Positions 51,684 through 61,064 of a stretch of DNA of 64,000 nt are shown here, piece after piece. Both the position numbers and the translations under genes were made by a program. The DNA is from Flavobacterium enshiense DK69 (lineage in GTDB: Bacteria > Bacteroidota > Bacteroidia > Flavobacteriales > Flavobacteriaceae), in the NCBI RefSeq assembly GCF_000498495.1, contig NZ_AVCS01000013.1, positions 1 through 64,000 of the forward strand, given 5' to 3'. Within the stretch, counting starts at the first letter, position 1, and every line of letters starts with the position of its first letter. Below the pieces are notes generated by a model. That model ran no database searches and was not told the DNA's origin. It saw nothing but the letters and a program-made list of their open reading frames with translations.

Positions 51684-52118
51684 TTAAGGTATATTTTCCA
51701 TTTTTTTTAGAGTTTTTAATTTCCAAAAATTAATAATTGTACTTGCTAACATTGCAAGAAATAAACCAGTATCAGCTGGACCAATAATAATATCGCACGT
51801 TCCATTATTAATGTACTTTTTTAAAATTAATACCCAAAAAATAAGCATTAAAACAGAACCACTTAAACATTGTAGTTCGGAATTATTAACTTCTTTTTTC
51901 CTATTTTTTTTTATCAAAAGTATAAGGCCATCAATGCTGAATATTATAAATTCAATAAAAAGAAATAAACCGGTTAAAAGTAATAGAACCTCAATATTAT
52001 TATCGCTGTCCTCCCACCCCCAGCTTTCTTCTTCACATTGTTGAATTTTTGCAAAAAGTAGTAAAAGAAAAACTATTGATATAGATAGTAGACCGTAGTA
52101 CATTATTCTTTTTATCAT
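51684..52118 (-). CDS. Small integral membrane protein
   Basis: 144 residues, four hydrophobic helices (about 5-25, 45-70, 85-103, 112-132). Contains ESWGWEDSDNN in the first loop. No family recognised. No close neighbours on either side, so probably expressed alone. Confidence 0.6.
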   Translation of the reverse strand: MIKRIMYYGLLSISIVFLLLLFAKIQQCEEESWGWEDSDNNIEVLLLLTGLFLFIEFIIFSIDGLILLIKKNRKKEVNNSELQCLSGSVLMLIFWVLILKKYINNGTCDIIIGPADTGLFLAMLASTIINFWKLKTLKKMENIP

Positions 52119-52181
52119 AGGACTACATTGTTAATTTACTGTTAACTCATTTATATGTCTGATAAACCGTGATCACTCAAA

Positions 52182-52985
52182 TTAATTAATTGAAAACTCC
52201 AACCAAATGGGGATATGATCAGAAATTACGCGAGCATCTTCTAATGTTTTAAAATTTTTGTAAAAAAGAATAACGCCATAATTATTTTTTTTTACTTTTT
52301 GGCTGTAAAATATATTGTCAAATTCTGAAGAAAGATACTGGCCATTCTCACATCTTTTCTTTAAAGAAGTCTTCTGATTTACTAATATTGGATTATATCC
52401 CATTTTCTTTAAAGGGTTAAAAACGGTATGTGATTGGGGGCAGTTGAAATCACCCGCAAATATTAAATTTAAACCAGGGTATTCAGCGGGTAAAAATTTG
52501 AAATATTTGATTTCAGTTTCGGGCTGCTTGCTTTTGGTAATCGCATGGAAATTTACAACAGTAAATTGTTTGCTATTGTAATCAAAAGTGCAAAAGAAAG
52601 GCTCTCTGTCTATTTCTAAATGATATTTCTTTTCCAACCAAGCTTTGCCTATTTTCTTTACACATGCAGTTTTCCAGATAAAGGCATACCGCTCTGTTTT
52701 ATAGGAGCTACTGCTCGTTGGATCACTAATAACATAATCCCATCTACTTCCTTTTCGATTAAGCTCATCAGCAAGTTTAGCAACAGTTTGCACACCACCA
52801 TCACCTGCAACAACTTCTTGAATAGCAATAATATCATAACTTTTTAAGGTGTTAGCTATAAAATTAATTTCAACATCAGATTTTGATTTCCCAAAGTTTT
52901 CAATATTCCAGGAAACAAGTTTCAGTTGAGAAAAAATGGTTGCAGAAAACAAAAAACAAATTATTACCAGCCATTTTTTTATCAT
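52182..52985 (-). CDS. Secreted endonuclease/exonuclease/phosphatase (DNase I-fold) protein
   Basis: 267 residues with signal peptide (MIKKWLVIICFLFSATIFSQ). The EEP active site is complete: LVSWNIENFG, IIAIQEVV (metal Glu), RYAFIWK, EIDREPFFC, VNFHAIT, IFAGDFNCP and ISDHIPIWLE (catalytic Asp-His). Acts as a metal-dependent nuclease or phosphodiesterase outside the cytoplasm. Substrate (DNA, RNA, lipid or inositol phosphate) is not determined. It follows the lipoprotein gene by 49 bp. Confidence 0.88.
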   Translation of the reverse strand: MIKKWLVIICFLFSATIFSQLKLVSWNIENFGKSKSDVEINFIANTLKSYDIIAIQEVVAGDGGVQTVAKLADELNRKGSRWDYVISDPTSSSSYKTERYAFIWKTACVKKIGKAWLEKKYHLEIDREPFFCTFDYNSKQFTVVNFHAITKSKQPETEIKYFKFLPAEYPGLNLIFAGDFNCPQSHTVFNPLKKMGYNPILVNQKTSLKKRCENGQYLSSEFDNIFYSQKVKKNNYGVILFYKNFKTLEDARVISDHIPIWLEFSIN

Positions 52986-53034
52986 GATTTCCTCTTACAC
53001 AATTGTGAAATACTACTTTATAATCTTATAAATT

Positions 53035-55107
53035 TTAAAATTTTCTTATAGCCCGGACATATAATGCTGAATTTTTTGAAGAATTACTTGCAGCACCTGT
53101 ACTGAAATTTATTCCGTATGCTGTAGTCGTGGACTGCTGAGAGGAAGACCAGTAGGATCCTGAAGAGAATCCTCCAATAGATGTTCTATTACTGTACAAC
53201 TTTCCAAGTTCATTATAGCTTGGTAAATACCAATCACTGTACCCTCCAGTAACTAAATCATTACATATTCTTGCGGCTATACCTGAAGTAGAGCATCCAT
53301 TTACTATCGCAGTTGTGTTGTTCTGGCCAGTACCTAATGATATTGAGGTAGAAATAGATGTGCCTGAACACCCCCATGAAGCACCTGAACTTTGGTTTGA
53401 AGAAGTTGCTATAAGTCCATGAGTCTCTCCGGCAACATAACCAGAGTCACCAGATTGAAAAATATAAGCTATTATTCCCCCCTGGTAACTTTGTCCGATA
53501 GTTAAATTAGCAGTAGTAAATGTTCTAGCCGTCCCATACGTTGTACCAACACTATTGGTAGCGTAAGCCCTTACATAGTAGGTTGTTCCAGGCGACAAAC
53601 CGGATAACGAACTCGAAAATGTACCAATGCCTGAACCGTCGGTGGTTCTTGAATTTGAAATTGTAGGACTCGATGTTGTACTGCTCCAACAAACGCCTCT
53701 TGAGGTAATTGCTGAACCACCATCTCCTGAAACCGAACCTCCTCCGGAAGCTGTTGTCTGAGTTACCGATGAAATGGAAGAAGTAACGACCCCTGTCGGC
53801 GGTGTAGCGTTTGATGTGGTAAATGTCCTAGCTGAACCATATGTTGTACCTACACTATTAGTAGCATAAGCCCTAACGTAGTATGTTGTTCCAGGTAACA
53901 AACCGGATAATGAACTCGAAAATGTACCAGTACCTGAACCGTCAATGGTTCTTGAATTTGAAATTGTAGGGCTTGATGTCGTGCTCCAGCAAACGCCTCT
54001 TGAGGTAATGGCGGACCCACCATCTCCGGAAATTGAACCACCTCCAGAAGCTGTTGTTGTACTTATTGATGAAATCGTAGTAGTAGTAACCCCTATTGGT
54101 ACAGTGGCAGATACAGTAGTAAATGATTTAGCTAAACCATATGCTGTGCCGACACTATTGGTAGCATAAGCCCTAACATAGTAAGTTGTTCCGGGTGACA
54201 AAGAAGATAATGTACTCAAAAATGTACCAATACCAGAGCCGTCAATAGTCCTTGAATTTGAAATTGTAGGGGTTGATGTTGTACTGCTCCAGCAAACTCC
54301 CCTTGCGGTAATTGCAGCACCGCCGTCTTCGGAAATTGAACCTCCTCCGGAAGCCGATGTTTGGGTAATTGAAGTAATCGAATTTGTGATCACTCCTACT
54401 GGAATTGTCAGAGCGGCTGTAGTGAAATTTATTTCATTTCCATAGGCAGTACCTACACTATTTGTAGCATACGCCCTTACATAGTATCTGGTACTAGGAG
54501 TCAATCCTGTCATTGGACTACTAAATGTACCTATTCCTGTTCCATTTACCGTTTTTGGATTTCCAATAGTCGGATTTCCTGTTGTATTCCAACATACCCC
54601 TCGAGCTGTAATCATAGCAGCCCCATCACTTGATATTGTACCACCAGATGTAGCGGTGGTTTGCTTAATGTTTGAAACAACTGCCGTTGAGGCCACTATA
54701 GGAAGAGTTGCCGGTTTCGTTCTAAAAGTCACATCCTTACCGTAAGCAGTTCCAGCACTATTGGTAGCATAAGCTCTTGCATAATACGTAGTATTAGCAT
54801 TTAAGTTTGGTAATTTACAACTGTAACTGCCCAATGAGGTAGATGAATTTGCAATTTTAAAATTGGAAATTGTAGGATTTCCGTCCGTATTCCAACAAAT
54901 TCCTCTAGACTCCAGCGTCCTTCCTCCATCAGATACTATATTACCGGAAACAGTTGCAGTAATTTGTTGTATATCGCTAACTTCTAATGTCTCAACCGAG
55001 TTAGGCTTAGTTCCAAAGGGATGTTCCTCTTCACAGCTATTTAATAAAACTGCACATAGAACGAATGTTAAATATATAACAGCCTTGCTTTTCAAATAAA
55101 ACTTCAT
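53035..55107 (-). CDS. Surface lipoprotein with five Fn3-like repeats and DUF1566-like C-terminal domain
   Basis: 690 residues. Lipobox VLLNSCEEE. Five repeats of about 100 residues follow, each with TxTxSGGxxSxDGGxxITxRGVCW...PTISN and LxPGTTYYVRAYATNSVGTxYG. The C-terminal 150 residues (GGIIAYIFQSGDSGYVAGETHG, GYSDWYLPSYNELGKLYSNR, YWSSSQ, ALYVRAIRKF) are the DUF1566/Lcl-type domain common in Bacteroidota surface proteins. Repeats 3-5 are very similar in DNA. It starts 32 bp after the stop of the TPR-BACON gene and is likely the distal gene of that operon. Confidence 0.85.
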   Translation of the reverse strand: MKFYLKSKAVIYLTFVLCAVLLNSCEEEHPFGTKPNSVETLEVSDIQQITATVSGNIVSDGGRTLESRGICWNTDGNPTISNFKIANSSTSLGSYSCKLPNLNANTTYYARAYATNSAGTAYGKDVTFRTKPATLPIVASTAVVSNIKQTTATSGGTISSDGAAMITARGVCWNTTGNPTIGNPKTVNGTGIGTFSSPMTGLTPSTRYYVRAYATNSVGTAYGNEINFTTAALTIPVGVITNSITSITQTSASGGGSISEDGGAAITARGVCWSSTTSTPTISNSRTIDGSGIGTFLSTLSSLSPGTTYYVRAYATNSVGTAYGLAKSFTTVSATVPIGVTTTTISSISTTTASGGGSISGDGGSAITSRGVCWSTTSSPTISNSRTIDGSGTGTFSSSLSGLLPGTTYYVRAYATNSVGTTYGSARTFTTSNATPPTGVVTSSISSVTQTTASGGGSVSGDGGSAITSRGVCWSSTTSSPTISNSRTTDGSGIGTFSSSLSGLSPGTTYYVRAYATNSVGTTYGTARTFTTANLTIGQSYQGGIIAYIFQSGDSGYVAGETHGLIATSSNQSSGASWGCSGTSISTSISLGTGQNNTTAIVNGCSTSGIAARICNDLVTGGYSDWYLPSYNELGKLYSNRTSIGGFSSGSYWSSSQQSTTTAYGINFSTGAASNSSKNSALYVRAIRKF
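53530..54740 (-). repeat. Tandem 300/303-bp Fn3-coding repeats
   Basis: The stretch coding for ATNSVGTxYG recurs at 53552, 53855, 54155 and 54458, spacings 303, 300 and 303 bp. The 3-bp difference is one extra Ser codon in the CWSSTTS versions. Nearly identical copies suggest gene conversion. Confidence 0.85.
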
Positions 55108-55139
55108 ACTCTCTCCTTTTTTACAATGCTTCTGTAAAA

Positions 55140-56573
55140 TTAATATTTATATCTGTTTCTTAAATTAAATGACAAACCAAAAGTAATTTCTGGAGTATAA
55201 AATTCTTTATCAATGTCCATAAAAGACACTCCTCCGTTAATGTTTATCAGTCTGCTTATTCTAATCATTAGTCCTCCTGTTGCCGCCAAATAACCTTCTT
55301 TATCGTAGGTAGCTGTATGGGCATAATCGTCAATGTTCATAAAATTATAATACCCATATCCAACACCAAGGTTTAAATATAGCCTCTGAAATATTTTAAA
55401 ATTGGGCCCTATATCAAATTCGGTTTTATTTTCTTTTACAACCCTATTGACAATGTCTTCCTCTGGAGTAAAACTACTCCTTAAAGACATGTGAAGACCC
55501 ATAAATTTTCTACCACCTCTTTCGTAAAGCAAACCATAGTGTGCTATTTCACCACTTTGAATGCCTATGCTACTGAAAGAATTAAGTTTATTACTTTTTT
55601 CTGCCGATGCTGGATTTTTTTTTGTCGATGCTGACTCTACATCTGCAATAGATTCCTTCTTATTTGTTCCCGATTGATTTACATATACTTTAACTCCTTT
55701 ATCCCCTGCAGTTATAGTAAACCAATCACTACGTGATAGATCACTTTCATTTCTTAAACACGAAACAATGATGTGATCATTATATTTTTGAACCTTACAC
55801 CATGAAGGAACTAATGTTACAGAAAAGTTATCAGCATTTGTTGTAACTGTAATATCTCCAACACCGCCTGGAGAAGAAAAGTTTAAACTTGTTGTTGATA
55901 CGTTTAAAACAATTTCCTTTCCTTGGGAAGAAGATCCTTGCTGAGTAACGTTGACCCTAATAATATTATTCCCGGATTTAACATTGAAATAGTCACTTCT
56001 TATAGAACTTTTATTATTTGCTTTACAAAGCACTACAAAATAACCACTATACTTCTCAACAGTACACCAGTCTGGCAATAATTCTATTGTATATAAATTT
56101 GAATTAATATCAATATAATCACCTCCTCCCGGTGATTTAAAAGAAAGATTAGTTTTTGAAAGTTTTAATGGTGTAGTAGTTGACGTATTTGTTATAGTAG
56201 TTGACTTATTTGCTTCAGTACTTGAAGCATTTAATTTAGTATTACATTTTTCTATTTGGCTTTTTGCATAATTGTCTTTAGGATTTGATTCCAATACTGA
56301 TTGATAATTTTTCTTAGATTTTAAATAATTATGAGAAGTAAATGCCTGATCGGCAATTTTTAAATGATCGGAGCACCATTTAGCCCTTTGAATTTTCATT
56401 TCAGCAATCTGCTTATCGGTTTCACTAGCTACCTTGAATGCTTCTTTGTATTTAGTTTCAGCACAAATGTAGTCGCCATCATCAAAACATTTATCACCTG
56501 CCTGGAAAACGTTTTGACAATAAGCTATATGTGAGCATATTAAAAAGAAAATTAATGTTATATATTGCCTCAT
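55140..56573 (-). CDS. Exported TPR - BACON - beta-barrel protein
   Basis: 477 residues: signal peptide (MRQYITLIFFLICSHIAYCQ), then TPR-like helices (AGDKCFDDGDYICAETKYKEAF, LKSKKNYQSVLESNPKD), two BACON-type domains (LSFKSPGGGDYIDINSN with LPDWCTVEKY, and LNFSSPGGVGDITVTTN with VPSWCKVQKY), and a C-terminal 12-kDa region of amphipathic strands (IGIQSGEIAHYGLLYERGG to FGLSFNLRNRY) ending in an aromatic, as outer-membrane proteins do. It probably sits in the outer membrane with the BACON part in the periplasm, perhaps as the outer component of this operon. Starts 6 bp after the coiled-coil gene. Confidence 0.78.
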   Translation of the reverse strand: MRQYITLIFFLICSHIAYCQNVFQAGDKCFDDGDYICAETKYKEAFKVASETDKQIAEMKIQRAKWCSDHLKIADQAFTSHNYLKSKKNYQSVLESNPKDNYAKSQIEKCNTKLNASSTEANKSTTITNTSTTTPLKLSKTNLSFKSPGGGDYIDINSNLYTIELLPDWCTVEKYSGYFVVLCKANNKSSIRSDYFNVKSGNNIIRVNVTQQGSSSQGKEIVLNVSTTSLNFSSPGGVGDITVTTNADNFSVTLVPSWCKVQKYNDHIIVSCLRNESDLSRSDWFTITAGDKGVKVYVNQSGTNKKESIADVESASTKKNPASAEKSNKLNSFSSIGIQSGEIAHYGLLYERGGRKFMGLHMSLRSSFTPEEDIVNRVVKENKTEFDIGPNFKIFQRLYLNLGVGYGYYNFMNIDDYAHTATYDKEGYLAATGGLMIRISRLININGGVSFMDIDKEFYTPEITFGLSFNLRNRYKY

Positions 56574-56579
56574 TACATT

Positions 56580-57497
56580 CTAGCTTTTTAGCAAATTAGA
56601 AATATCACGGTCTGGATTTGGAACCTTTACTTTTATTACTTGAGATAAAACATTTGATAAGTAAGGATATTCAGCAAAATCAAAATCATAATCAAAAATA
56701 TATTGGGAAATTTCAGTTAGAATTTTGTTTAGTTTTAGCTGTTTAAATTCTTTATCCATACCTGATACCGTTTCCTTTTTATCTATAGAAACTATATCAT
56801 TTAGACAAACTTTAAGTCCCTCACAGAGCGATTCATAGTTCTTTAACTTTTCCTTCAATTTACCAAGTAATTCCGATTGCTGTTTGATCTTGTTTAATTC
56901 TAATTGGATATTTGTAATTTGTTTAGAATCAAATGCTTTATCAAGCAACTCTTTACCCTCAAAATATGAGTTTAAATCGCTTAATATTGACTTCAATTCA
57001 TTATTTTCTCCAATTAGACGCAAATCACGTTGTACTGATAATTTATTTGAAGACAATATCAATTCATCAAATTTTTTGTTTTTGTATGTATTAGATATTG
57101 TAGTTAATATTTCACTTTTAATTTTTCCCTTTTCATCAAGGCTTTTTTGTTCACATATTTTTCTTTCATCTAATAGCTGCTGATTTGTTTTAGAAATTTC
57201 TTTTTTCAAAATACTAATCGAGTCGCCTTTTTGTTTGATTTGAATTTCAAAGTTTTTCTTTTGTTCTTTAAACTTATCCAATTTTGACAGATTAGATTTC
57301 AAATTCTTTATTTGGCCGTCCTTTTTTATTAAAGTATCGTTTTGTATTCTATTTTTTTCTTTTTCAGTTTTTATAACTTTTTTTAAACTGTCGATTGTAA
57401 TAACCTGTTTACTATACTCCTTTAAGATTTGCTGTTCCTGTGAGAAAACAGTAAAAAAGTTAAATAAAAACAATATTATAGTGATCTTTTTTTTCAT
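56580..57497 (-). CDS. Periplasmic coiled-coil protein
   Basis: 305 residues from MKKKITIILFLFNFFTVFSQ, a signal peptide; an ATG four codons earlier also exists. Residues about 25-125 are a long heptad coiled coil (LKKVIKTEKEKNR, LKSNLSKLDKFKEQKKNFEIQIKQ), with a second helical part to the end. No enzyme motif. Probably a structural or bridging element between membrane proteins of the operon; that is inference. Confidence 0.72.
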   Translation of the reverse strand: MKKKITIILFLFNFFTVFSQEQQILKEYSKQVITIDSLKKVIKTEKEKNRIQNDTLIKKDGQIKNLKSNLSKLDKFKEQKKNFEIQIKQKGDSISILKKEISKTNQQLLDERKICEQKSLDEKGKIKSEILTTISNTYKNKKFDELILSSNKLSVQRDLRLIGENNELKSILSDLNSYFEGKELLDKAFDSKQITNIQLELNKIKQQSELLGKLKEKLKNYESLCEGLKVCLNDIVSIDKKETVSGMDKEFKQLKLNKILTEISQYIFDYDFDFAEYPYLSNVLSQVIKVKVPNPDRDISNLLKS

Positions 57498-57519
57498 GGT
57501 TTTTAGCAAAATTTAATTG

Positions 57520-58464
57520 TCAGTCCCGTATATGTTTATAAGCGCCCTGTCTATCATATTTTAGTTTTAACTGCAAAGCATTATATCGATTACTGTCGTA
57601 AGAATAGTGATAATAATTACAATTGTTTGCAAAATCATCTAATTCCGTTTTTAGCGGATCATAAATCATATTATTGTATTCATTAAATGTAGAAAATTTA
57701 AATTGATAGTAAAAACCCATCCATTTGCTGATTTTCACTTCCAAATACTTTAAATAAGTATCGACTAAATTTCTTTTGGTACTATCTAGTTTATTGTGTA
57801 AACGTGCACATTTATTTACATAAATATTATCGAGTTTATTTCTTTTATAGGTGTCTATCCGAGAAATTTTAATTTTTAGATCAGCAAAAGGGAACTTTGA
57901 ACTTAGATTGGCATCAAGAGAAGAAAAATTATTTGATGTTTCTATAAAATTATTAATTTCATCATACTTGAGTAAAATTTGTTGAATTTTTGAAAACGAT
58001 TTATCTACAGGACTTCCTTTTTCAAGAAAATTAGATTTTCTTAATTCAAGACATTCACTTCTTATAAAAGCAATATTTTCAATTTTCCATTCAGAGCTTC
58101 CAAATACATAAAATGCCTGTTTTATAAACTTATCAGCATAGACGGAATAAAGGTTTTTGGAAAAATTTTCTTTCAATTGGTCATTTTCTAGCTGTGTCTT
58201 TCCCAAACGCCCATATGGATGCTGAGGAGGGTGAGGCTTGTAGTAATCATCAATAATGAATTTAACTCCATCATATGTATCTTTACAAAATTTATTGTCG
58301 GGCAATTTGCTCAACTCCGTAATTTCCTTTTCAATTCGTTCTGTAAATTGATTTTTTGGAGCAGCTAATAAACCTCTTTTTTCAGTACTTACAGATGATT
58401 TGTAGACAAAAAGAGCTATTAAACCTACTACTACTACAGCCAAAATAATTTTTATGGACTTCAT
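57520..58464 (-). CDS. Membrane-anchored periplasmic protein
   Basis: 314 residues. One N-terminal membrane helix (IKIILAVVVVGLIALFVYK, residues 4-22) with no cleavage site, then about 290 helical, lysine- and tyrosine-rich residues outside. No domain recognised; YYKPHPPQHPYGR is a proline-rich turn. Its start overlaps the upstream stop by 4 bp (ATGA), so it is coupled to the large single-pass protein. Confidence 0.72.
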   Translation of the reverse strand: MKSIKIILAVVVVGLIALFVYKSSVSTEKRGLLAAPKNQFTERIEKEITELSKLPDNKFCKDTYDGVKFIIDDYYKPHPPQHPYGRLGKTQLENDQLKENFSKNLYSVYADKFIKQAFYVFGSSEWKIENIAFIRSECLELRKSNFLEKGSPVDKSFSKIQQILLKYDEINNFIETSNNFSSLDANLSSKFPFADLKIKISRIDTYKRNKLDNIYVNKCARLHNKLDSTKRNLVDTYLKYLEVKISKWMGFYYQFKFSTFNEYNNMIYDPLKTELDDFANNCNYYHYSYDSNRYNALQLKLKYDRQGAYKHIRD

Positions 58465-61058
58465 TTTTTTATCTTATTGTTTAATTCATCTAATGTTTCA
58501 CATTTTGCTTTACCAGGGGCATCGCTGAAATTTTGAAATGAATTATCGTCTTCACAGATTTTACTTAAGATTTTTTCTAATTCGCTATTTTTTAAAGTAT
58601 CGTCTTTTCTGACTTTTTTCAATAATGCCACAAAATCACTTTTCGAATTTTTATTTTTCACTTTTTCCCAAAAATCTAAATACAGGTGAAAACTTGATTT
58701 AAATTCTGGATAGATTTTGCCGTATTCTTCTAATTTATTTTTTGTTATACTACCACCTTTCAATTCTTTTTTGATTTCTTTAGTTTTAACTGATTCTTGA
58801 TTTTGAGGAAGCGTCTTAGCTGGTTTTTCTATTAGCTTACTATTAATATTATTAGATTCTTTTGACAACTTCGGTCCCTCTAGTTTTTTTGTCTCTTTCA
58901 TTTCCTTTGATGTTTTTCTATTTTGTTCCTCCATCTTTTTTTCCGGTGATTCTTTCGGTGATTCTTTTTGGAGTTTAGCGCTAATTTCAGTTAATGTTAA
59001 ATTAGATATATCACCTAATTGAATTTTAACTTCGCCATATTTATTGCTGTCAATCTTTTCGATAGCGGATTTGAATTCTTCCTGGCGAGAAAAATAAGGT
59101 AGCTTTTTCAATTTTGCGAAATCCTTATCATTAATCAATTTCCTTTTGGTTATTGTATTGTCAAGATTTTGCATAGCGTTATTCCATTCTTTGTAGTCAG
59201 CAGAATCAATTTGTTTTTCCCCAATACCCAAAAGACCAAGAATACCACCGCCTTTTTCTTCTATTTTAGGTACTTGATTTTCTAAACTTGTCTTATAAAC
59301 TTGTAGTTTATTAAGTAAGAGAGAATCCCCTGTGGTATAATTTTGAATCTCCTGTAAATTTATTGAAACTTCCTTTTTACTTGGTTTCAAGTATGAAATT
59401 AACAACCAAATACCTAGGCCTAAAACTATTGTCCCAACTGATAGTCCCGCAATAAGTTTTGGATTACGGAAAATAGATTCTTTCTTTTTGTATTGAGCAA
59501 TCAGTATTTCATTTTGAAGTATAAAATGAGAAAATGCATACCCTTCATTTGGAATAATACAGTCCTTAACATCAGAGCCATCGTCACTATTAGATGAATA
59601 GTTATAATTATTTTTTAACGTCCCATATTTACCTGCGCTGACATTGTAAGGTGATAACAGTTTTCCGTCGAGGATTGTTTTCTTTTTAAGAGTTGTTTCA
59701 ATACGCTTTTGTTTGTATGGCAGAAAATCTTTAATATCTTTATCTTCATAACCATTTCTGCGAATTGTAATAGTATAACTATCAATTATTTGGTCATCAA
59801 CAAATTCTAATTGATTGGTCTTATGGAAACCATTCTTAAGTTTTGTCGAAATCTCAAAATCGTCAAGATTAACCCCTGTATTTTCATCTGTAACAATTAT
59901 AGTCACGATAAGACGCTCCTCCAAAATTAAATCAACGTTCCCTATTTGGTTTATAGGTATAATCTCAATTTTAGCTAAAGAATCATCTTTTTTTACAGAA
60001 ATATTCCATTGTTTTATTAGTTCTTCGCCTTTAAAAGTATATTCATATTGGTACCCGCTTATTTTTTCCCAAGGTTGCATCCCAATTTGAATTTCTGCAT
60101 CAGTTTTAAAGTTTCCTTTTCGGTCTTTAATTACGAAAGAATTTTTTTTGGTTTTTGGTGTACGTATATTAAAAGCATCATATTCTACATTAATTTGATT
60201 TCCTTTTATTATTTTTAAATACTGAGAAATTTCAGGATCAAACAATGTTCCTTTTGATTCTATTGGTTCAAAACATTGTTCATCTTTTGAATATCTGATT
60301 TCTATCGGCCATTTTGCTCTAATACAGTTGTTATTCTTTCCATCTGAACGTGGTTTACCATTGGCAATGATTGTCACTCCTTTGCTCCTGTTATAATTAT
60401 TCAGGAAGTAGTATCCATTTTCCAAATCAATTTTTCCTGTCAAATTTTCACCAGAATTTCTCAAAGCATTGAGCGGATTTTCTGATTTACCATTTAAATC
60501 ACTGCTTATGAAAAGAATTTGTCGATAAGGTGCATATTCTTCCTGAAAAGGATTGTCGAAATATTTCTGGAGCTCCGAATCAGAAGTATAATAAATAAAA
60601 GCTTCATCCACGTTACCAGACTGCAAATTTTCAAAATCATTACTAGAAACATCACGAAGTTTAGAATCATAGCTATTCGCTAATGAGGTAAATAACAACC
60701 AGTCTTCCTGCTTGTTGTTAAGGTAATAATCAGGACAATAATTTTGACAATATGTTTTTACAAGTTCATCTAACAATAGTTTCATATCAACACCCGAAAC
60801 TTGTTTTCCGTTTGGGATATAGATAGAAAAACCAACATTTCCTAAACCGCCACGTTGTTCATCGTGAACAATAATATGTTTTGTAAAAATACACCCACCA
60901 CTTGCAAATGCGATTGAATAGATATATTTTCCGAGGACATTCCTATCCAGATTACTAATGCGTATAATGTCTCCTGCAAACTGAAAAAACTCGGTTGGTG
61001 TAGGTTTTGGGTACAAGACATTGTATCCATCTTTTCTTGCTTGAACAAATAACTTCAT
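58461..61058 (-). CDS. Large single-pass membrane protein associated with a GTPase
   Basis: 865 residues. The first 140 (YIYSIAFASGGCIFTKHI, GGLGNVGFSIYIPNGKQVSG, KLLLDELVKTYCQNY) form a cytoplasmic domain that I associate loosely with GTPase-associated-protein N-terminal domains; this needs a search. Beta-rich PEGA-like units follow (IVTDENTGVNLDDFEISTKL, YTITIRRNGYEDKDI). One membrane helix lies at about 533-553 (LIAGLSVGTIVLGLGIWLLI). The C-terminal 300 residues are outside the cytoplasm and rich in Lys/Glu/Ser, including GGGILGLLGIGEKQ. It starts 6 bp after the GTPase stop. It would link cytoplasmic GTPase and periplasm. Confidence 0.72.
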   Translation of the reverse strand: MKLFVQARKDGYNVLYPKPTPTEFFQFAGDIIRISNLDRNVLGKYIYSIAFASGGCIFTKHIIVHDEQRGGLGNVGFSIYIPNGKQVSGVDMKLLLDELVKTYCQNYCPDYYLNNKQEDWLLFTSLANSYDSKLRDVSSNDFENLQSGNVDEAFIYYTSDSELQKYFDNPFQEEYAPYRQILFISSDLNGKSENPLNALRNSGENLTGKIDLENGYYFLNNYNRSKGVTIIANGKPRSDGKNNNCIRAKWPIEIRYSKDEQCFEPIESKGTLFDPEISQYLKIIKGNQINVEYDAFNIRTPKTKKNSFVIKDRKGNFKTDAEIQIGMQPWEKISGYQYEYTFKGEELIKQWNISVKKDDSLAKIEIIPINQIGNVDLILEERLIVTIIVTDENTGVNLDDFEISTKLKNGFHKTNQLEFVDDQIIDSYTITIRRNGYEDKDIKDFLPYKQKRIETTLKKKTILDGKLLSPYNVSAGKYGTLKNNYNYSSNSDDGSDVKDCIIPNEGYAFSHFILQNEILIAQYKKKESIFRNPKLIAGLSVGTIVLGLGIWLLISYLKPSKKEVSINLQEIQNYTTGDSLLLNKLQVYKTSLENQVPKIEEKGGGILGLLGIGEKQIDSADYKEWNNAMQNLDNTITKRKLINDKDFAKLKKLPYFSRQEEFKSAIEKIDSNKYGEVKIQLGDISNLTLTEISAKLQKESPKESPEKKMEEQNRKTSKEMKETKKLEGPKLSKESNNINSKLIEKPAKTLPQNQESVKTKEIKKELKGGSITKNKLEEYGKIYPEFKSSFHLYLDFWEKVKNKNSKSDFVALLKKVRKDDTLKNSELEKILSKICEDDNSFQNFSDAPGKAKCETLDELNNKIKK

Positions 61059-61064
61059 ATCTGT

